Source of the DNA: Thalassotalea_H castellviae
GTDB lineage: Bacteria > Pseudomonadota > Gammaproteobacteria > Enterobacterales > Alteromonadaceae
Assembly: GCF_031846185.1 (NCBI RefSeq)
Contig: NZ_JAVRIF010000003.1
Span: 124,001-188,000 of the forward strand
Reading direction: 5' to 3'
DNA length: 64,000 nucleotides
A program made the translations under genes and the position numbers. This document shows, piece after piece, positions 45,977 to 55,756 of this stretch. The notes below the pieces were generated by a model, which ran no database searches, was not told the DNA's origin, and saw only the letters and a list, made by a program, of their open reading frames with translations. Every line of letters starts with the position of its first letter. Within the stretch, counting starts at the first letter, position 1.

Positions 45977-46293
45977 TGAAAACCAGTACAAAAGTCGTGT
46001 TGGCTTTTGAATTGTGGCGCGATATTAAACAACACATGGTTGTTTATATTTTATTAGCAATGGTCGTGATGTCGGCTTTTTCAGTGATTTATTTCACGCA
46101 TTTAAATCGACAAAGTACCAGTGAGTTAGAAACATTATTAGCACAACGAGATGAGCTTGATATTGAATGGCGAAACTTATTGTTAGAACAAAATAGTTTA
46201 GCTGAACATAGTGCCATAGAGAGTAAAGCAGAAAAATTACTGAATATGGTGAAACCGAATGCAAAGTCTGAAGTGATTGTGACATTAAAATGA
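45976..46293 (+). CDS. ftsL: Cell division protein FtsL
   Basis: A 105-residue bitopic membrane protein: a short cytoplasmic part, one membrane helix (about residues 22-42, VVYILLAMVVMSAFSVIYF) and a periplasmic leucine-zipper-like coiled coil (about 45-90). It bridges FtsQ/FtsB to FtsW/FtsI in the divisome. Sequence is poorly conserved, but size, topology and position between rsmH and ftsI identify it. Overlaps rsmH by 1 base and ftsI by 4. Confidence 0.93.
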   Translation: MKTSTKVVLAFELWRDIKQHMVVYILLAMVVMSAFSVIYFTHLNRQSTSELETLLAQRDELDIEWRNLLLEQNSLAEHSAIESKAEKLLNMVKPNAKSEVIVTLK

Positions 46294-48056
46294 AGGGCAG
46301 TGTGAAGAAGCAAGCAGATAAATACAAACCAACAACGGTGGCATGGCGTTTTTACGTCGTGCTAGGCGTGATTGTGCTTGTATATTTTGGTTTAGCGGCT
46401 CGCACAGCATACATTCAGGTGGTTGAACCTGAAATGTTAAAAAAACAAGGTGACATGCGTTCTTTAAGAACTGCGTCAAGCAAAGTACACCGTGGTTCAA
46501 TCGTTGATCGCAATGGTCGAGAGCTTGCGGTTAGTGTTCCGGTAGAAACCGTCTGGGCGGATCCAAAAATCGTCATGCAAAATAATGCGTTAGCAATGGT
46601 TGAGCATTGGCAAGCCTTGGCTGATGTGCTTGATAAAGACGTCAATATCATTAAAGAAAGAGTGACACGCAATCCCGCCAAACGTTTTGTGTATGTAGAA
46701 CGTCAGGTTTCGCCTGCTATGGCTGCCTATATAAAACAGTTAAAAATCCCTGGCATATATTTACGAAAAGAATCTAAACGCTTTTATCCTACGGGCGAAA
46801 TAAGTGCACATATTGTAGGCTTTACCAATGTTGATGATAAAGGAATTGAAGGCGTAGAACGCGTTTATGACCAATTATTAACCGGCGAAAACGGTAAAAA
46901 ACAATACCGAAAAGATGCGAAAGGAAACCGTATCGAGGTGTTAAAAGATGTTGAGTCGACACCACCAGAAGATTTAACGTTAAGTATTGATCAACGCATT
47001 CAAGCACTTGCCTATACCGAGTTAAAAGGTGCCGTGAAAGCGTTTAAAGCAAGTTCTGGCTCAGTGGTGGTGACCAATGTTCATACCGGTGAGATTTTAG
47101 CGTTAGTCAATAGTCCTTCATATAACCCGAACAATCGTCGCAATGTGGCGATTCATCGTTTTAGAAACCGAGCTATTACCGATTTTTATGAGCCTGGTTC
47201 TACGATGAAACCGCTAACCGTATTGTCTGCGTTAGAGTTTGGCTCGGCAACAACAAAGACAGTAGTTGATACCAACCCTGGCAGAATGCGCATTGGTGGT
47301 CGACGAGTCAGTGATCCTCGTAATCATGGCGAGCAAACCTTAACTGACATTTTAGTAAACTCATCAAATATGGGCACGACTAAATTGGCGCTTGATATGC
47401 CAAAAGAGTTTTTCTTGGATAAGTTTTTTGAAGCAGGCTTTGGAGAATCAACGGGTACAGGTTTAATAGGTGAAAGTTCTGGCATTATGCATGACCGCCA
47501 ACGTTGGTCACAAATTGAATTAGCCACCTTATCTTATGGAATGGGCGTTGCGGCGACACCACTTCAACTGGCGAGATTTTATGCCACGATTGCCAACGGC
47601 GGTATTAAACGGCCCTTAACTATCCTTAAAAAGTCAAATACGAAAACCGCACCGCCAAGTTTATTTGAAGCACAACGTGTTTTTTCAAAAGAGTACAGTC
47701 GTGAAGTGGTCAGTATGTTAGAGCATGTTGTAAATGACCATCCTGTTGAACAAGCTAAAGTAGATGGTTATCGAGTAGGCGGTAAAACGGGGACGGCGTT
47801 TAAAGCGATGGCAGGTGGATATGGGAATGACTATGTCGGACTTTTTGCTGGAATCGCACCCATTTCAAATCCAGAATTAGCCATTGTTGTTGTAATTAAT
47901 GAACCTGGCGGTGATTTATACCATGGTGGAGAGGTGGCCGCACCAGTCTTTTCAAGAGTAATGAAAGGTGCATTACGTTTATTGAATGTTGCGCCAGATG
48001 CCAACACCACTACCGTAAATCAAACAACAGAACAAAAGGAGCCAAACCATGTTTAG
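46290..48056 (+). CDS. ftsI: Peptidoglycan transpeptidase FtsI (PBP3)
   Basis: A 588-residue class B penicillin-binding protein. One N-terminal membrane helix (about 20-42), a non-penicillin-binding domain (HRGSIVDRNGRELAVS, about 69-84), and the transpeptidase with SxxK (EPGSTMKPL, Ser about 306), SxN (SSNMG, about 358) and KTGT (GGKTGTAF, about 494). It makes septal cross-links. Overlaps ftsL by 4 bases and murE by 8. Confidence 0.97.
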   Translation: MKGSVKKQADKYKPTTVAWRFYVVLGVIVLVYFGLAARTAYIQVVEPEMLKKQGDMRSLRTASSKVHRGSIVDRNGRELAVSVPVETVWADPKIVMQNNALAMVEHWQALADVLDKDVNIIKERVTRNPAKRFVYVERQVSPAMAAYIKQLKIPGIYLRKESKRFYPTGEISAHIVGFTNVDDKGIEGVERVYDQLLTGENGKKQYRKDAKGNRIEVLKDVESTPPEDLTLSIDQRIQALAYTELKGAVKAFKASSGSVVVTNVHTGEILALVNSPSYNPNNRRNVAIHRFRNRAITDFYEPGSTMKPLTVLSALEFGSATTKTVVDTNPGRMRIGGRRVSDPRNHGEQTLTDILVNSSNMGTTKLALDMPKEFFLDKFFEAGFGESTGTGLIGESSGIMHDRQRWSQIELATLSYGMGVAATPLQLARFYATIANGGIKRPLTILKKSNTKTAPPSLFEAQRVFSKEYSREVVSMLEHVVNDHPVEQAKVDGYRVGGKTGTAFKAMAGGYGNDYVGLFAGIAPISNPELAIVVVINEPGGDLYHGGEVAAPVFSRVMKGALRLLNVAPDANTTTVNQTTEQKEPNHV

Positions 48057-49578
48057 TTCCACTGCTCAGTTTGTTGAAAAAGTATTAGCTGAATTTGAAA
48101 TGTCGGTAAAACTAACATTTAGTCAGCAAGTTCGTCATTTAGTGAATGATACTCGTGAGATTAATGCGGGCGATATTTTTTGTGCAGTAAATGGCACGGT
48201 GCAAAAAGGTCGTGATTTTATTGACGATGCATTAGCCAAAAACTGTGATTTAATTCTAGTGGAATGTGAGTCTGCTAATGAGCATGGCCAAAATACTACG
48301 CAATTAAATGCTCGAGGAAAGGCTGTTGCCATTCTTGAGTTTTATCAATTGAACCAACATTTATTTGAGTTGGCAAAAGCCTTTTATCAAGCGCCTCAAA
48401 ATGCTTTAACTATGATAGGTATTACCGGAACAAATGGTAAAACGAGCACAAGTCAAATGATTGCTCAATTGTTAGATGCTTCGCACAAAAGTTGTTCGGT
48501 CATTGGGACTAATGGTGCAGGAAAAGTTTCGCAATTATCACCAATTAATAACACCACACCCGGTGCGTCACAACTTCATCAACTTTTACAGCAGTTTACA
48601 GAAGCAAAACAAACCCATGTTGCCATGGAAGTATCTTCACATGCTTTAGAGCAAGGCAGAGTAACCGCCCCGTTGTTTGATACCGCTATTTTTACTAATT
48701 TGTCGCGTGATCATCTCGATTATCATCAAACCATGGAGAATTATGCGAAAGCTAAATATCAAATTTTTACCCAATCGGCAGCACAAGTTGCCGTTGTAAA
48801 CGGCGATGATGAGCAAGCAAAACGTTGGTTAAATGTTTGGCCAATTAACCAAACTGTAGTGGTTTATGGCCGTGGCGATTCTGTTAGTCATCATGACTTA
48901 TTTGTTCAAGCCAAAGCGATAAAACATCTGCCACAAGGAGTTGAATTTCAGTTACATACGCACCTTGGCGATATTAGGGTAACCAGTAAAATAATTGGCG
49001 ATTTTAATATAGATAACCTACTTGCTGCGATTTCAGTGCTAATGATTGAAAAAATTGCCTTGTCGGATATTGCAAAAGCCGTGCAGTCTTTAACTGCCGT
49101 TATTGGTCGTATGGAGGCATTTTCTGCGGCTAATCAACCGGTTGCAATCGTTGATTATGCCCATACACCTGATGCGTTAGAAAATGCTTTGCAAGCATGT
49201 CGTCAACATTGTCATGGTGCACTTTGGGTCGTATTTGGCTGTGGTGGTGACAGAGACAAAGGTAAACGTCCATTGATGGGGAAAATTGCCGAAGCAAATA
49301 GCGATCATATTATTGTTACTAATGATAACCCTCGAACAGAAAACGCAGAAAGTATTGCGCAAGATATTCTTGCAGGGTGTCATCAACCAGAGAAAATTAC
49401 TGTGCTACTTGAGCGCCAACAGGCGGTGATGTCAGCACTGAAAAAAGCTAAAAAAGAAGATGTGGTATTGCTTGCCGGAAAAGGTCATGAAGATTATATC
49501 ATCATGGGCGATCAACACATTCCCTATAACGAGAGAGCGCTAGTACGCTCATTTTATGCTCATGGAGCAGCATCATGA
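48049..49578 (+). CDS. murE: UDP-MurNAc-tripeptide synthetase MurE
   Basis: A 509-residue Mur ligase adding meso-diaminopimelate to UDP-MurNAc-L-Ala-D-Glu. P-loop GITGTNGKTSTS (about residue 121), TTPGASQL, FTNLSRDHLDYH, and the DNPR motif (TNDNPRTENAE, about 425) that selects meso-DAP over lysine. AGGAG precedes the ATG, which lies within the end of ftsI. Overlaps murF by 4 bases. Confidence 0.97.
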   Translation: MFSSTAQFVEKVLAEFEMSVKLTFSQQVRHLVNDTREINAGDIFCAVNGTVQKGRDFIDDALAKNCDLILVECESANEHGQNTTQLNARGKAVAILEFYQLNQHLFELAKAFYQAPQNALTMIGITGTNGKTSTSQMIAQLLDASHKSCSVIGTNGAGKVSQLSPINNTTPGASQLHQLLQQFTEAKQTHVAMEVSSHALEQGRVTAPLFDTAIFTNLSRDHLDYHQTMENYAKAKYQIFTQSAAQVAVVNGDDEQAKRWLNVWPINQTVVVYGRGDSVSHHDLFVQAKAIKHLPQGVEFQLHTHLGDIRVTSKIIGDFNIDNLLAAISVLMIEKIALSDIAKAVQSLTAVIGRMEAFSAANQPVAIVDYAHTPDALENALQACRQHCHGALWVVFGCGGDRDKGKRPLMGKIAEANSDHIIVTNDNPRTENAESIAQDILAGCHQPEKITVLLERQQAVMSALKKAKKEDVVLLAGKGHEDYIIMGDQHIPYNERALVRSFYAHGAAS

Positions 49579-50972
49579 TCCCTTTACATTTATCTGAAAT
49601 AGCGCAAGCGTTGGATGGTCAACTTATTGGTGAAGATAAAGAGATCCATCAAATTGTTACTGACAGCAGGGCGTTACAATCAGGTGAGGTATTTCTTGCG
49701 TTAAAAGGTGCCAACTTTGATGGCCACCGTTTTTTATCGCAAGTACAAGAAGCAGGTTGTTCGGCGGTGATTGTTGATCATGATTGCCAGTTAACGGTTC
49801 CACAAATTATTGTCGCGGATACCCATAAAGCACTCGGTAAAATAGGTGCGTATGTAAAAGCAAAAGTTGCTCCTAAAACTGTCGCTATAACAGGCAGTAG
49901 CGGTAAAACTACCGTGAAAGAAATGGTTGCGGCAATTTTATCGCGATTAGGTCATGTTTTAGCAACGAAAGGCAATTTTAATAACGATATTGGCGTACCA
50001 CTTACCTTACTACGTTTGGAAGAAAACCATGATTTTGCCGTGGTTGAATTGGGGGCGAATCATATGGGAGAAATCGCCTATACCTCAGCACTTGTTCAGC
50101 CTGATGTTGCGGTGATTAATAATATTGCGGCTGCTCATTTAGAAGGGTTTGGTGATTTATGTGGCGTAGCGCGAGCAAAAGGTGAAATCTTTGAAGGCAT
50201 GAAAGAAGATGGCGTTGCGCTTTATAACCAAGATTGCAAATTAGCCAATAAATGGCAATGGCGTTTAGTGGATAAAACGGTGCGCCGTTTTTCTTGTTTT
50301 AATCAAGCCGATTGTTACAGCGCGGATGTTGTGCTTGACGAGAATGGCTGTGCCAATTTCACATTAAACAGTGCGTTAGGTAGCGCATATATCGAATTAA
50401 CGGTTCCAGGTAGACACAATGTCTGCAATGCCGTTGCCGCCGCCTCTATTGCCATTGAGTTTGGTGCCAGCATTGATGATATCCGTTTAGGTTTAGCGGA
50501 GATGGAGCCTGTGAATGGTCGATTGAATCTGCATCAATTAACGGAACATTTTAAACTTATCGATGATACCTATAACGCGAATGTTGAATCGATCAAAGCG
50601 GCAACCGATCTATTAGCCAGTTACCCAGGTCGTCGAGTATTAATATTGGGTGATATGGGTGAATTAGGTGCGGAAGCACGTAGTTATCATCAAGAAGTCG
50701 GTGAATATGCTAAAGAGCGTGATATTGATGATCTCTTAACCTTAGGTGTCTTGAGTCAAAACACGTCAGATGCTTTTAACCAAGGTAATAGTAGTAAAGG
50801 TAGTCATTTTAGTGAGCGAGAAAATTTGCTCGCGAAACTACAAGAATTATTGGCTGATGAAAGACAGCAAATTTCTATTTTAGTGAAAGGATCACGCAGT
50901 GCACACATGGAACACGTGGTAACCGACATTATTAATTGGCAAAACAGTCAATTAAAAGAGGAATCAGCTTAA
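49575..50972 (+). CDS. murF: UDP-MurNAc-pentapeptide synthetase MurF
   Basis: A 465-residue Mur ligase that adds D-Ala-D-Ala. P-loop ITGSSGKTTVKEM (about residues 109-121), GNFNNDIGVPLTLL (about 137-150) and VVELGANHMGEI (about 159-170) are typical. Central domain is followed by the DTYNANVESI segment of the C-terminal part. Cytosolic. Its stop shares one base with the mraY start. Confidence 0.97.
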   Translation: MIPLHLSEIAQALDGQLIGEDKEIHQIVTDSRALQSGEVFLALKGANFDGHRFLSQVQEAGCSAVIVDHDCQLTVPQIIVADTHKALGKIGAYVKAKVAPKTVAITGSSGKTTVKEMVAAILSRLGHVLATKGNFNNDIGVPLTLLRLEENHDFAVVELGANHMGEIAYTSALVQPDVAVINNIAAAHLEGFGDLCGVARAKGEIFEGMKEDGVALYNQDCKLANKWQWRLVDKTVRRFSCFNQADCYSADVVLDENGCANFTLNSALGSAYIELTVPGRHNVCNAVAAASIAIEFGASIDDIRLGLAEMEPVNGRLNLHQLTEHFKLIDDTYNANVESIKAATDLLASYPGRRVLILGDMGELGAEARSYHQEVGEYAKERDIDDLLTLGVLSQNTSDAFNQGNSSKGSHFSERENLLAKLQELLADERQQISILVKGSRSAHMEHVVTDIINWQNSQLKEESA

Positions 50973-52054
50973 TGTTACTTTGGCTTGGCGAGTATCTCAC
51001 TCAGTATTACAGTGCGTTTAATGTATTTTCCTACTTAACTTTTCGGGCGATTATTTCTACGTTGACAGCATTGGTGATTTCTTTGTACTTCGGGCCGAAA
51101 TTGATCCGCGGATTACAGCGCATGCAAATTGGCCAAACGGTACGTGATGATGGCCCAGAAAGTCATTTATCAAAGTCAGGTACGCCGACAATGGGGGGGA
51201 TTTTGATTTTAGCCTCAATAGTCGCAAGTGTTTTATTGTGGGCAGATTTATCAAATACTTATGTTTGGGTTGTCCTTTTTGTTGTGGTCAGCTTTGGTAT
51301 TATTGGTTTTGTTGATGATTACCGTAAGGTGATCCGCAAAGATTCTAATGGCTTGATTGCTCGTTGGAAGTATTTTTGGCAAACCATTATTGGTTTAACT
51401 ACGGCTTTATTTTTGTTTTACATTGCCCAAGGCCCTGAAGAAACTTCACTGATTATTCCGTTTGTAAAAGACGTATTACCGCAATTAGGTATTTTTTATG
51501 TAGTGATGACGTATTTTGTCATTGTTGGAACCAGTAATGCCGTCAACCTAACTGACGGCTTAGATGGTTTAGCGATTGTTCCCACGATCATGGTGGCCGG
51601 CGCTTTTGCTCTTTTTGCCTATGTAACAGGTAATGCCAATTTTTCTGAATATTTAAATATTCCCCATATCGCAATGACGAGTGAGCTGGTTGTGGTTTGT
51701 ACTGCCATTGTTGGTGCCGGTTTGGGATTTTTATGGTTTAACACTTATCCCGCACAAGTATTTATGGGCGATGTTGGTTCACTTGCTTTGGGGGCTTCAT
51801 TAGGTGTGATTGCCGTATTGGTTCGCCAAGAGTTAGTGTTATTTATTATGGGTGGCGTGTTTGTCATGGAAACTGTGTCCGTTATTTTGCAGGTTGGTTC
51901 TTATAAATTAAGAGGGCAACGTATTTTTAGAATGGCACCGATCCATCATCATTATGAATTGAAAGGTTGGCCTGAGCCACGCGTGATTGTCCGCTTTTGG
52001 ATAATTTCCTTAGTGTTAGTGCTTATTGGCTTAGCCACGTTAAAACTTCGTTAA
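50972..52054 (+). CDS. mraY: Phospho-MurNAc-pentapeptide transferase MraY
   Basis: A 360-residue, ten-helix inner-membrane enzyme that makes lipid I. Starting at the ATG at 50972 gives exactly the E. coli length and a TAATG overlap with murF; an upstream in-frame start at 50936 lies inside murF and is rejected. Motifs: DDGPESHLSKSGTPTMGG, the catalytic FVDDYRKV, NLTDGLDGLAI and the histidine-rich MAPIHHHYELKGW. Confidence 0.97.
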   Translation: MLLWLGEYLTQYYSAFNVFSYLTFRAIISTLTALVISLYFGPKLIRGLQRMQIGQTVRDDGPESHLSKSGTPTMGGILILASIVASVLLWADLSNTYVWVVLFVVVSFGIIGFVDDYRKVIRKDSNGLIARWKYFWQTIIGLTTALFLFYIAQGPEETSLIIPFVKDVLPQLGIFYVVMTYFVIVGTSNAVNLTDGLDGLAIVPTIMVAGAFALFAYVTGNANFSEYLNIPHIAMTSELVVVCTAIVGAGLGFLWFNTYPAQVFMGDVGSLALGASLGVIAVLVRQELVLFIMGGVFVMETVSVILQVGSYKLRGQRIFRMAPIHHHYELKGWPEPRVIVRFWIISLVLVLIGLATLKLR

Positions 52055-52092
52055 AAAATACTAATAAATAGTGATATGAAAAGAGAGAAAAG

Positions 52093-53457
52093 ATGTTAGA
52101 GCGAGTTATCGCACAGTTAAAAAACAAACAAATACTGGTATTAGGTGCAGGCCTTACCGGTATGTCGTGTGTGCGTTTTTTGACTAGTCATCAGCTTGCT
52201 TGTCATGTCAATGATAGTCGCGAAACGATTATTGAAAACGAAGAATTTAGCCAAAAGTTTCCGGCCTGTTCATTGTCATTAGGGGCATGGGATCACCAAA
52301 AAATACATGAGGCGCAAATCATCTTAGTTAGTCCTGGCATTGATTTAGCCGCTGAAGGCTTGATTGACCATATTGCCAATGATTGTCAGGTTATCGGGGA
52401 TGTTGAACTTTTTTGCCAAATAACCGACAAGCCAATAATCGCAGTAACCGGCTCTAACGGTAAATCAACATTAGTGACACTCTTAACGCATATCGGCACA
52501 GCGCTTGGTCACAAAGTTGCCTTAGGCGGAAATATTGGTGTTCCTGTGCTTGAGCAATTATCCAATCAAATAGATTGCTACATTCTTGAATTATCGAGTT
52601 TTCAGCTTGAAACCTTACAGAGTATGAATGCGGTTGCGGCATCGGTACTGAATGTCAGTGATGATCATTTAGATCGACATAAAACACTTGAAAATTATAG
52701 TGAGATTAAACAGCGAATTTATCAACAATGCGAAACCGCTGTGATCAATCGAGATGATCCCTTAAGTTTTTCACAGGTCAATAGACAATCAAAACCAGTT
52801 ATTTCATTTGGAAGTGATGGTGGAAAAACGGGTGAATTTGGCTTGATTCATCAAGATTCGAAACTGTATTTAGCGCTGGGCGAAGAAAAATTAGTTTCAC
52901 TCGAAGCTTTGCCATTAGCAGGCGTACACAATGCATTAAATTATTTAGCCGCATTAGCACTAGGTCATTGTTTAGGTTGGCCTATTGAGGAAATGATCAG
53001 TCATTTATCTTCATTTGAAGGCTTAGCGCATCGCTGTCAACGTATTGCTACCAGTGACAATATCACGTGGATCAATGACTCCAAAGCCACTAATGTAGGT
53101 GCGACGTTAGCGGCAATTAACGGTTTATCGTCAACCTTAATTGATAATAAGTTAATTTTAATTGCTGGTGGTGATGGCAAAGGTGCTGATTTTTCACCAT
53201 TAAAAACGGCAATTAATAATGCGGTAAGTTACGTTTTTACCTTAGGTAAAGATGGCGAAGAAATCGCAAAACTTACTGAAAATAGCCAACAAGTAGGTAG
53301 CTTAACGGAAGCCGTAAGTTTAGCCAAACAACAAGCAAATGCCGGCGATATTGTGCTACTTTCACCCGCGTGCGCCAGTATTGATATGTTTAAAAACTTT
53401 GCACAACGTGGTGATATGTTTACTGATGCGGTCATTGCATTACAGGAGGCTAGTTAA
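52093..53457 (+). CDS. murD: UDP-MurNAc-L-Ala:D-Glu ligase MurD
   Basis: A 454-residue Mur ligase. N-terminal Rossmann VLGAGLTGMSCVRFL, P-loop AVTGSNGKSTLVTLL (about residues 117-131), LELSSFQLE (about 164) and INDSKATNVGAT (about 328) identify it. It adds D-glutamate to UDP-MurNAc-L-Ala. Separated from mraY by 38 bases; GAGAGAAAAG precedes the start. Overlaps ftsW by 1 base. Confidence 0.97.
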   Translation: MLERVIAQLKNKQILVLGAGLTGMSCVRFLTSHQLACHVNDSRETIIENEEFSQKFPACSLSLGAWDHQKIHEAQIILVSPGIDLAAEGLIDHIANDCQVIGDVELFCQITDKPIIAVTGSNGKSTLVTLLTHIGTALGHKVALGGNIGVPVLEQLSNQIDCYILELSSFQLETLQSMNAVAASVLNVSDDHLDRHKTLENYSEIKQRIYQQCETAVINRDDPLSFSQVNRQSKPVISFGSDGGKTGEFGLIHQDSKLYLALGEEKLVSLEALPLAGVHNALNYLAALALGHCLGWPIEEMISHLSSFEGLAHRCQRIATSDNITWINDSKATNVGATLAAINGLSSTLIDNKLILIAGGDGKGADFSPLKTAINNAVSYVFTLGKDGEEIAKLTENSQQVGSLTEAVSLAKQQANAGDIVLLSPACASIDMFKNFAQRGDMFTDAVIALQEAS

Positions 53458-54668
53458 TGTCAGCAACTAGTTTATCGTTTATGCAATTAAAATTACCTGA
53501 CTGGATGCTGATGCAGCCGTCAGCCACATCTACTTTTGACCGTAGTTATTTAGTCTTAGCTGTTGCTATGTATGCGATAGGCTTGGTAATGGTAATGAGT
53601 TCATCAATGCCGGTGGCTGAGCGATTATTTGATAATCCGTTCCACTTTTTTATTCGTCATGCCATTTATATTGTATTAAGCATCGGCATAGCGGCATTTG
53701 TTTTACAAATACCAATGAGTCGCTGGCATCAACATAGTGGTCATTTATTGATTTTAGCCATTAGTTTATTGATTGTCGTTTTACTCGTTGGTCGCACGGT
53801 AAATGGCTCCACTCGTTGGATTGTTATTGGACCTATCACTATTCAAGCGGCAGAGCCTGCCAAGTTATTTTTCTTCTGTTATCTATCTGCGTATATGGTA
53901 AGGCGTCGTGATGAAGTCATGGAAAACGTGAAAGGCTTTATTAAACCTTTAGTGGTTTTTGGTGCTCTAGCTGGCCTACTGTTATTCCAACCTGACTTAG
54001 GCACAGTAGTTGTAATGTTTGTAACTACATTTGGCTTGTTGTTTTTAGCGGGGGCGAAACTATGGCAGTTCATCTCCATTGCTGGTGTTGGTTTAATGGC
54101 CATTGGCGCACTCGCTTATTTTTCACCTTACCGATGGGCTCGTGTTACTGGCTTTTTAGACCCATGGGCTGACCCTTTTGGCACGGGATATCAATTAACA
54201 CAATCGTTAATGGCTTATGGTCGTGGTGAATTATTGGGCCAAGGTTTAGGTAACAGTATTCAAAAATTAGAATATTTACCAGAAGCACATACCGATTTCG
54301 TCATGGCGATTTTAGCGGAAGAGTTTGGCTTTGTCGGTGTTTCAGTTGTATTGATTTTGAGCATGATTTTAGTAGTTAAAGCGTTGATGTTAGGTAGAAA
54401 AGCAATTCAAAAAGAAAAGTATTTTGAAGGCTTCTTTGCCTTTTCAATTGGTATTTGGTTTAGCTTTCAAACGGCAGTGAATGTTGGGGCAAGTGCAGGA
54501 ATTGTTCCGACTAAAGGGTTAACTATGCCCTTGATCAGCTCAGGTGGTAGTTCAATGATTATTATGAGTATGGCCTTAGCTGCTTTGATTCGTATTGATC
54601 ACGAAATTCGTTTGCAAAGTATTCAAGCTACGGCAGGTTACGGCAAAAAAGGGGGGCGCAGTAAATGA
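53457..54668 (+). CDS. ftsW: Lipid II polymerase FtsW
   Basis: A 403-residue SEDS-family membrane glycosyltransferase with ten helices. Motifs: NGSTRWIVIGPITIQAAEPAKL (about residues 116-137), FQPDLGTVVVM (about 177) and, late in the protein, TKGLTMPLISSGGSSM (about 351). It polymerises septal glycan with FtsI. Overlaps murD by 1 base and murG by 4. Confidence 0.97.
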   Translation: MSATSLSFMQLKLPDWMLMQPSATSTFDRSYLVLAVAMYAIGLVMVMSSSMPVAERLFDNPFHFFIRHAIYIVLSIGIAAFVLQIPMSRWHQHSGHLLILAISLLIVVLLVGRTVNGSTRWIVIGPITIQAAEPAKLFFFCYLSAYMVRRRDEVMENVKGFIKPLVVFGALAGLLLFQPDLGTVVVMFVTTFGLLFLAGAKLWQFISIAGVGLMAIGALAYFSPYRWARVTGFLDPWADPFGTGYQLTQSLMAYGRGELLGQGLGNSIQKLEYLPEAHTDFVMAILAEEFGFVGVSVVLILSMILVVKALMLGRKAIQKEKYFEGFFAFSIGIWFSFQTAVNVGASAGIVPTKGLTMPLISSGGSSMIIMSMALAALIRIDHEIRLQSIQATAGYGKKGGRSK

Positions 54669-55756
54669 CAACGGCTAAACGTCCCACGTTATTAATTATG
54701 GCTGGTGGTACAGGTGGGCATATTTTCCCAGGTATTGCTGTGGCCGAATATTTACAACAGCAAGGTTGGGATATTCATTGGTTAGGTACAGCAAAAAGAA
54801 TGGAAGCTGAAATTGTACCGAAACATGGTTTTGATATTTCCTTTATCAATATTGCTGGATTAAGAAATAAAAACTGGCAAGCGTGGTTGAAAACACCGTT
54901 TAAATTAATGCAGTCGGTGATGCAGTCAATGGCGGTTATTCGCAAAGTAAAGCCGGATGTTGTGTTAGGCATGGGTGGGTATGCCAGCGCTCCTGGTGGT
55001 GTTGCTGCTTGGTTACTAAGAAAACCCTTAGTATTGCATGAACAAAATGCGGTGGCGGGTATGAGTAATCGTTTTTTAGCCAATATAGCCACAAAAGTGT
55101 TAAGTGCATTTCCGGGGGCATTTAAGTCGCGGGTTAAGCATCAAGTGGTTGGTAATCCTTTGCGTAGTGGTATTGTTGCACTAGAGCAAAATACTTCTGA
55201 CAAACCCGCGAGCAGTAAAAAAGTGCTAGTAGTGGGTGGTAGCTTAGGCGCGCAAATATTGAATGAAACAGTGCCGCAAGCAATGAAACAAATTAAATTG
55301 CAAAATATTACCGTGTGGCATCAAACCGGTAAAGGCAATCAAACTTCGGTACTAAATAGTTACCAAGCATACGGTTTGCCAAAAGAGAACATTAAAGTAA
55401 CTGAGTTTATCGAGGATATGGTACAAGCCTATGCTTGGGCTGATGTGGTTGTTTGTCGTGCAGGTGCGTTAACGGTTTCAGAATTAGCAATGGCGGCAAA
55501 ACCTGCGATATTTGTTCCTTTGCCGCACGCGGTTGATGATCATCAAACAAAAAATGCCATGTATTTAGTCGAAAGAAATGCCGCAAAACTTATCACACAA
55601 AAAGAATTTAATGGTACTAGCTTAGCGCAAATGTTGAACAGTATATTTGTCTCCGATTCAGTAGTTAAGTCAATGTCTAAAGCGGCACATGATGCCTCAC
55701 ATGCTGACGCCACTATTCGAGTCGCTCAAACGTGTATTGAGTTGGTATCACCATGA
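54665..55756 (+). CDS. murG: MurG glycosyltransferase (lipid II synthase)
   Basis: A 363-residue GT-B enzyme that adds GlcNAc to lipid I. The Gly-rich loop MAGGTGGHIFPGIAVA (about residues 12-27), GMGGYASAPGGVAA (about 98), HEQNAVAGMSNR (about 124) and the UDP-binding VVCRAGALTVSELAMA (about 261) are present. Peripheral inner-membrane protein. Overlaps ftsW and murC by 4 bases each. Confidence 0.97.
   Translation: MTTAKRPTLLIMAGGTGGHIFPGIAVAEYLQQQGWDIHWLGTAKRMEAEIVPKHGFDISFINIAGLRNKNWQAWLKTPFKLMQSVMQSMAVIRKVKPDVVLGMGGYASAPGGVAAWLLRKPLVLHEQNAVAGMSNRFLANIATKVLSAFPGAFKSRVKHQVVGNPLRSGIVALEQNTSDKPASSKKVLVVGGSLGAQILNETVPQAMKQIKLQNITVWHQTGKGNQTSVLNSYQAYGLPKENIKVTEFIEDMVQAYAWADVVVCRAGALTVSELAMAAKPAIFVPLPHAVDDHQTKNAMYLVERNAAKLITQKEFNGTSLAQMLNSIFVSDSVVKSMSKAAHDASHADATIRVAQTCIELVSP

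Noticed and set aside
50936..50971. Longer start for mraY inside murF
   Set aside because: The ATG at 50972 gives the standard 360 residues and a typical TAATG overlap.
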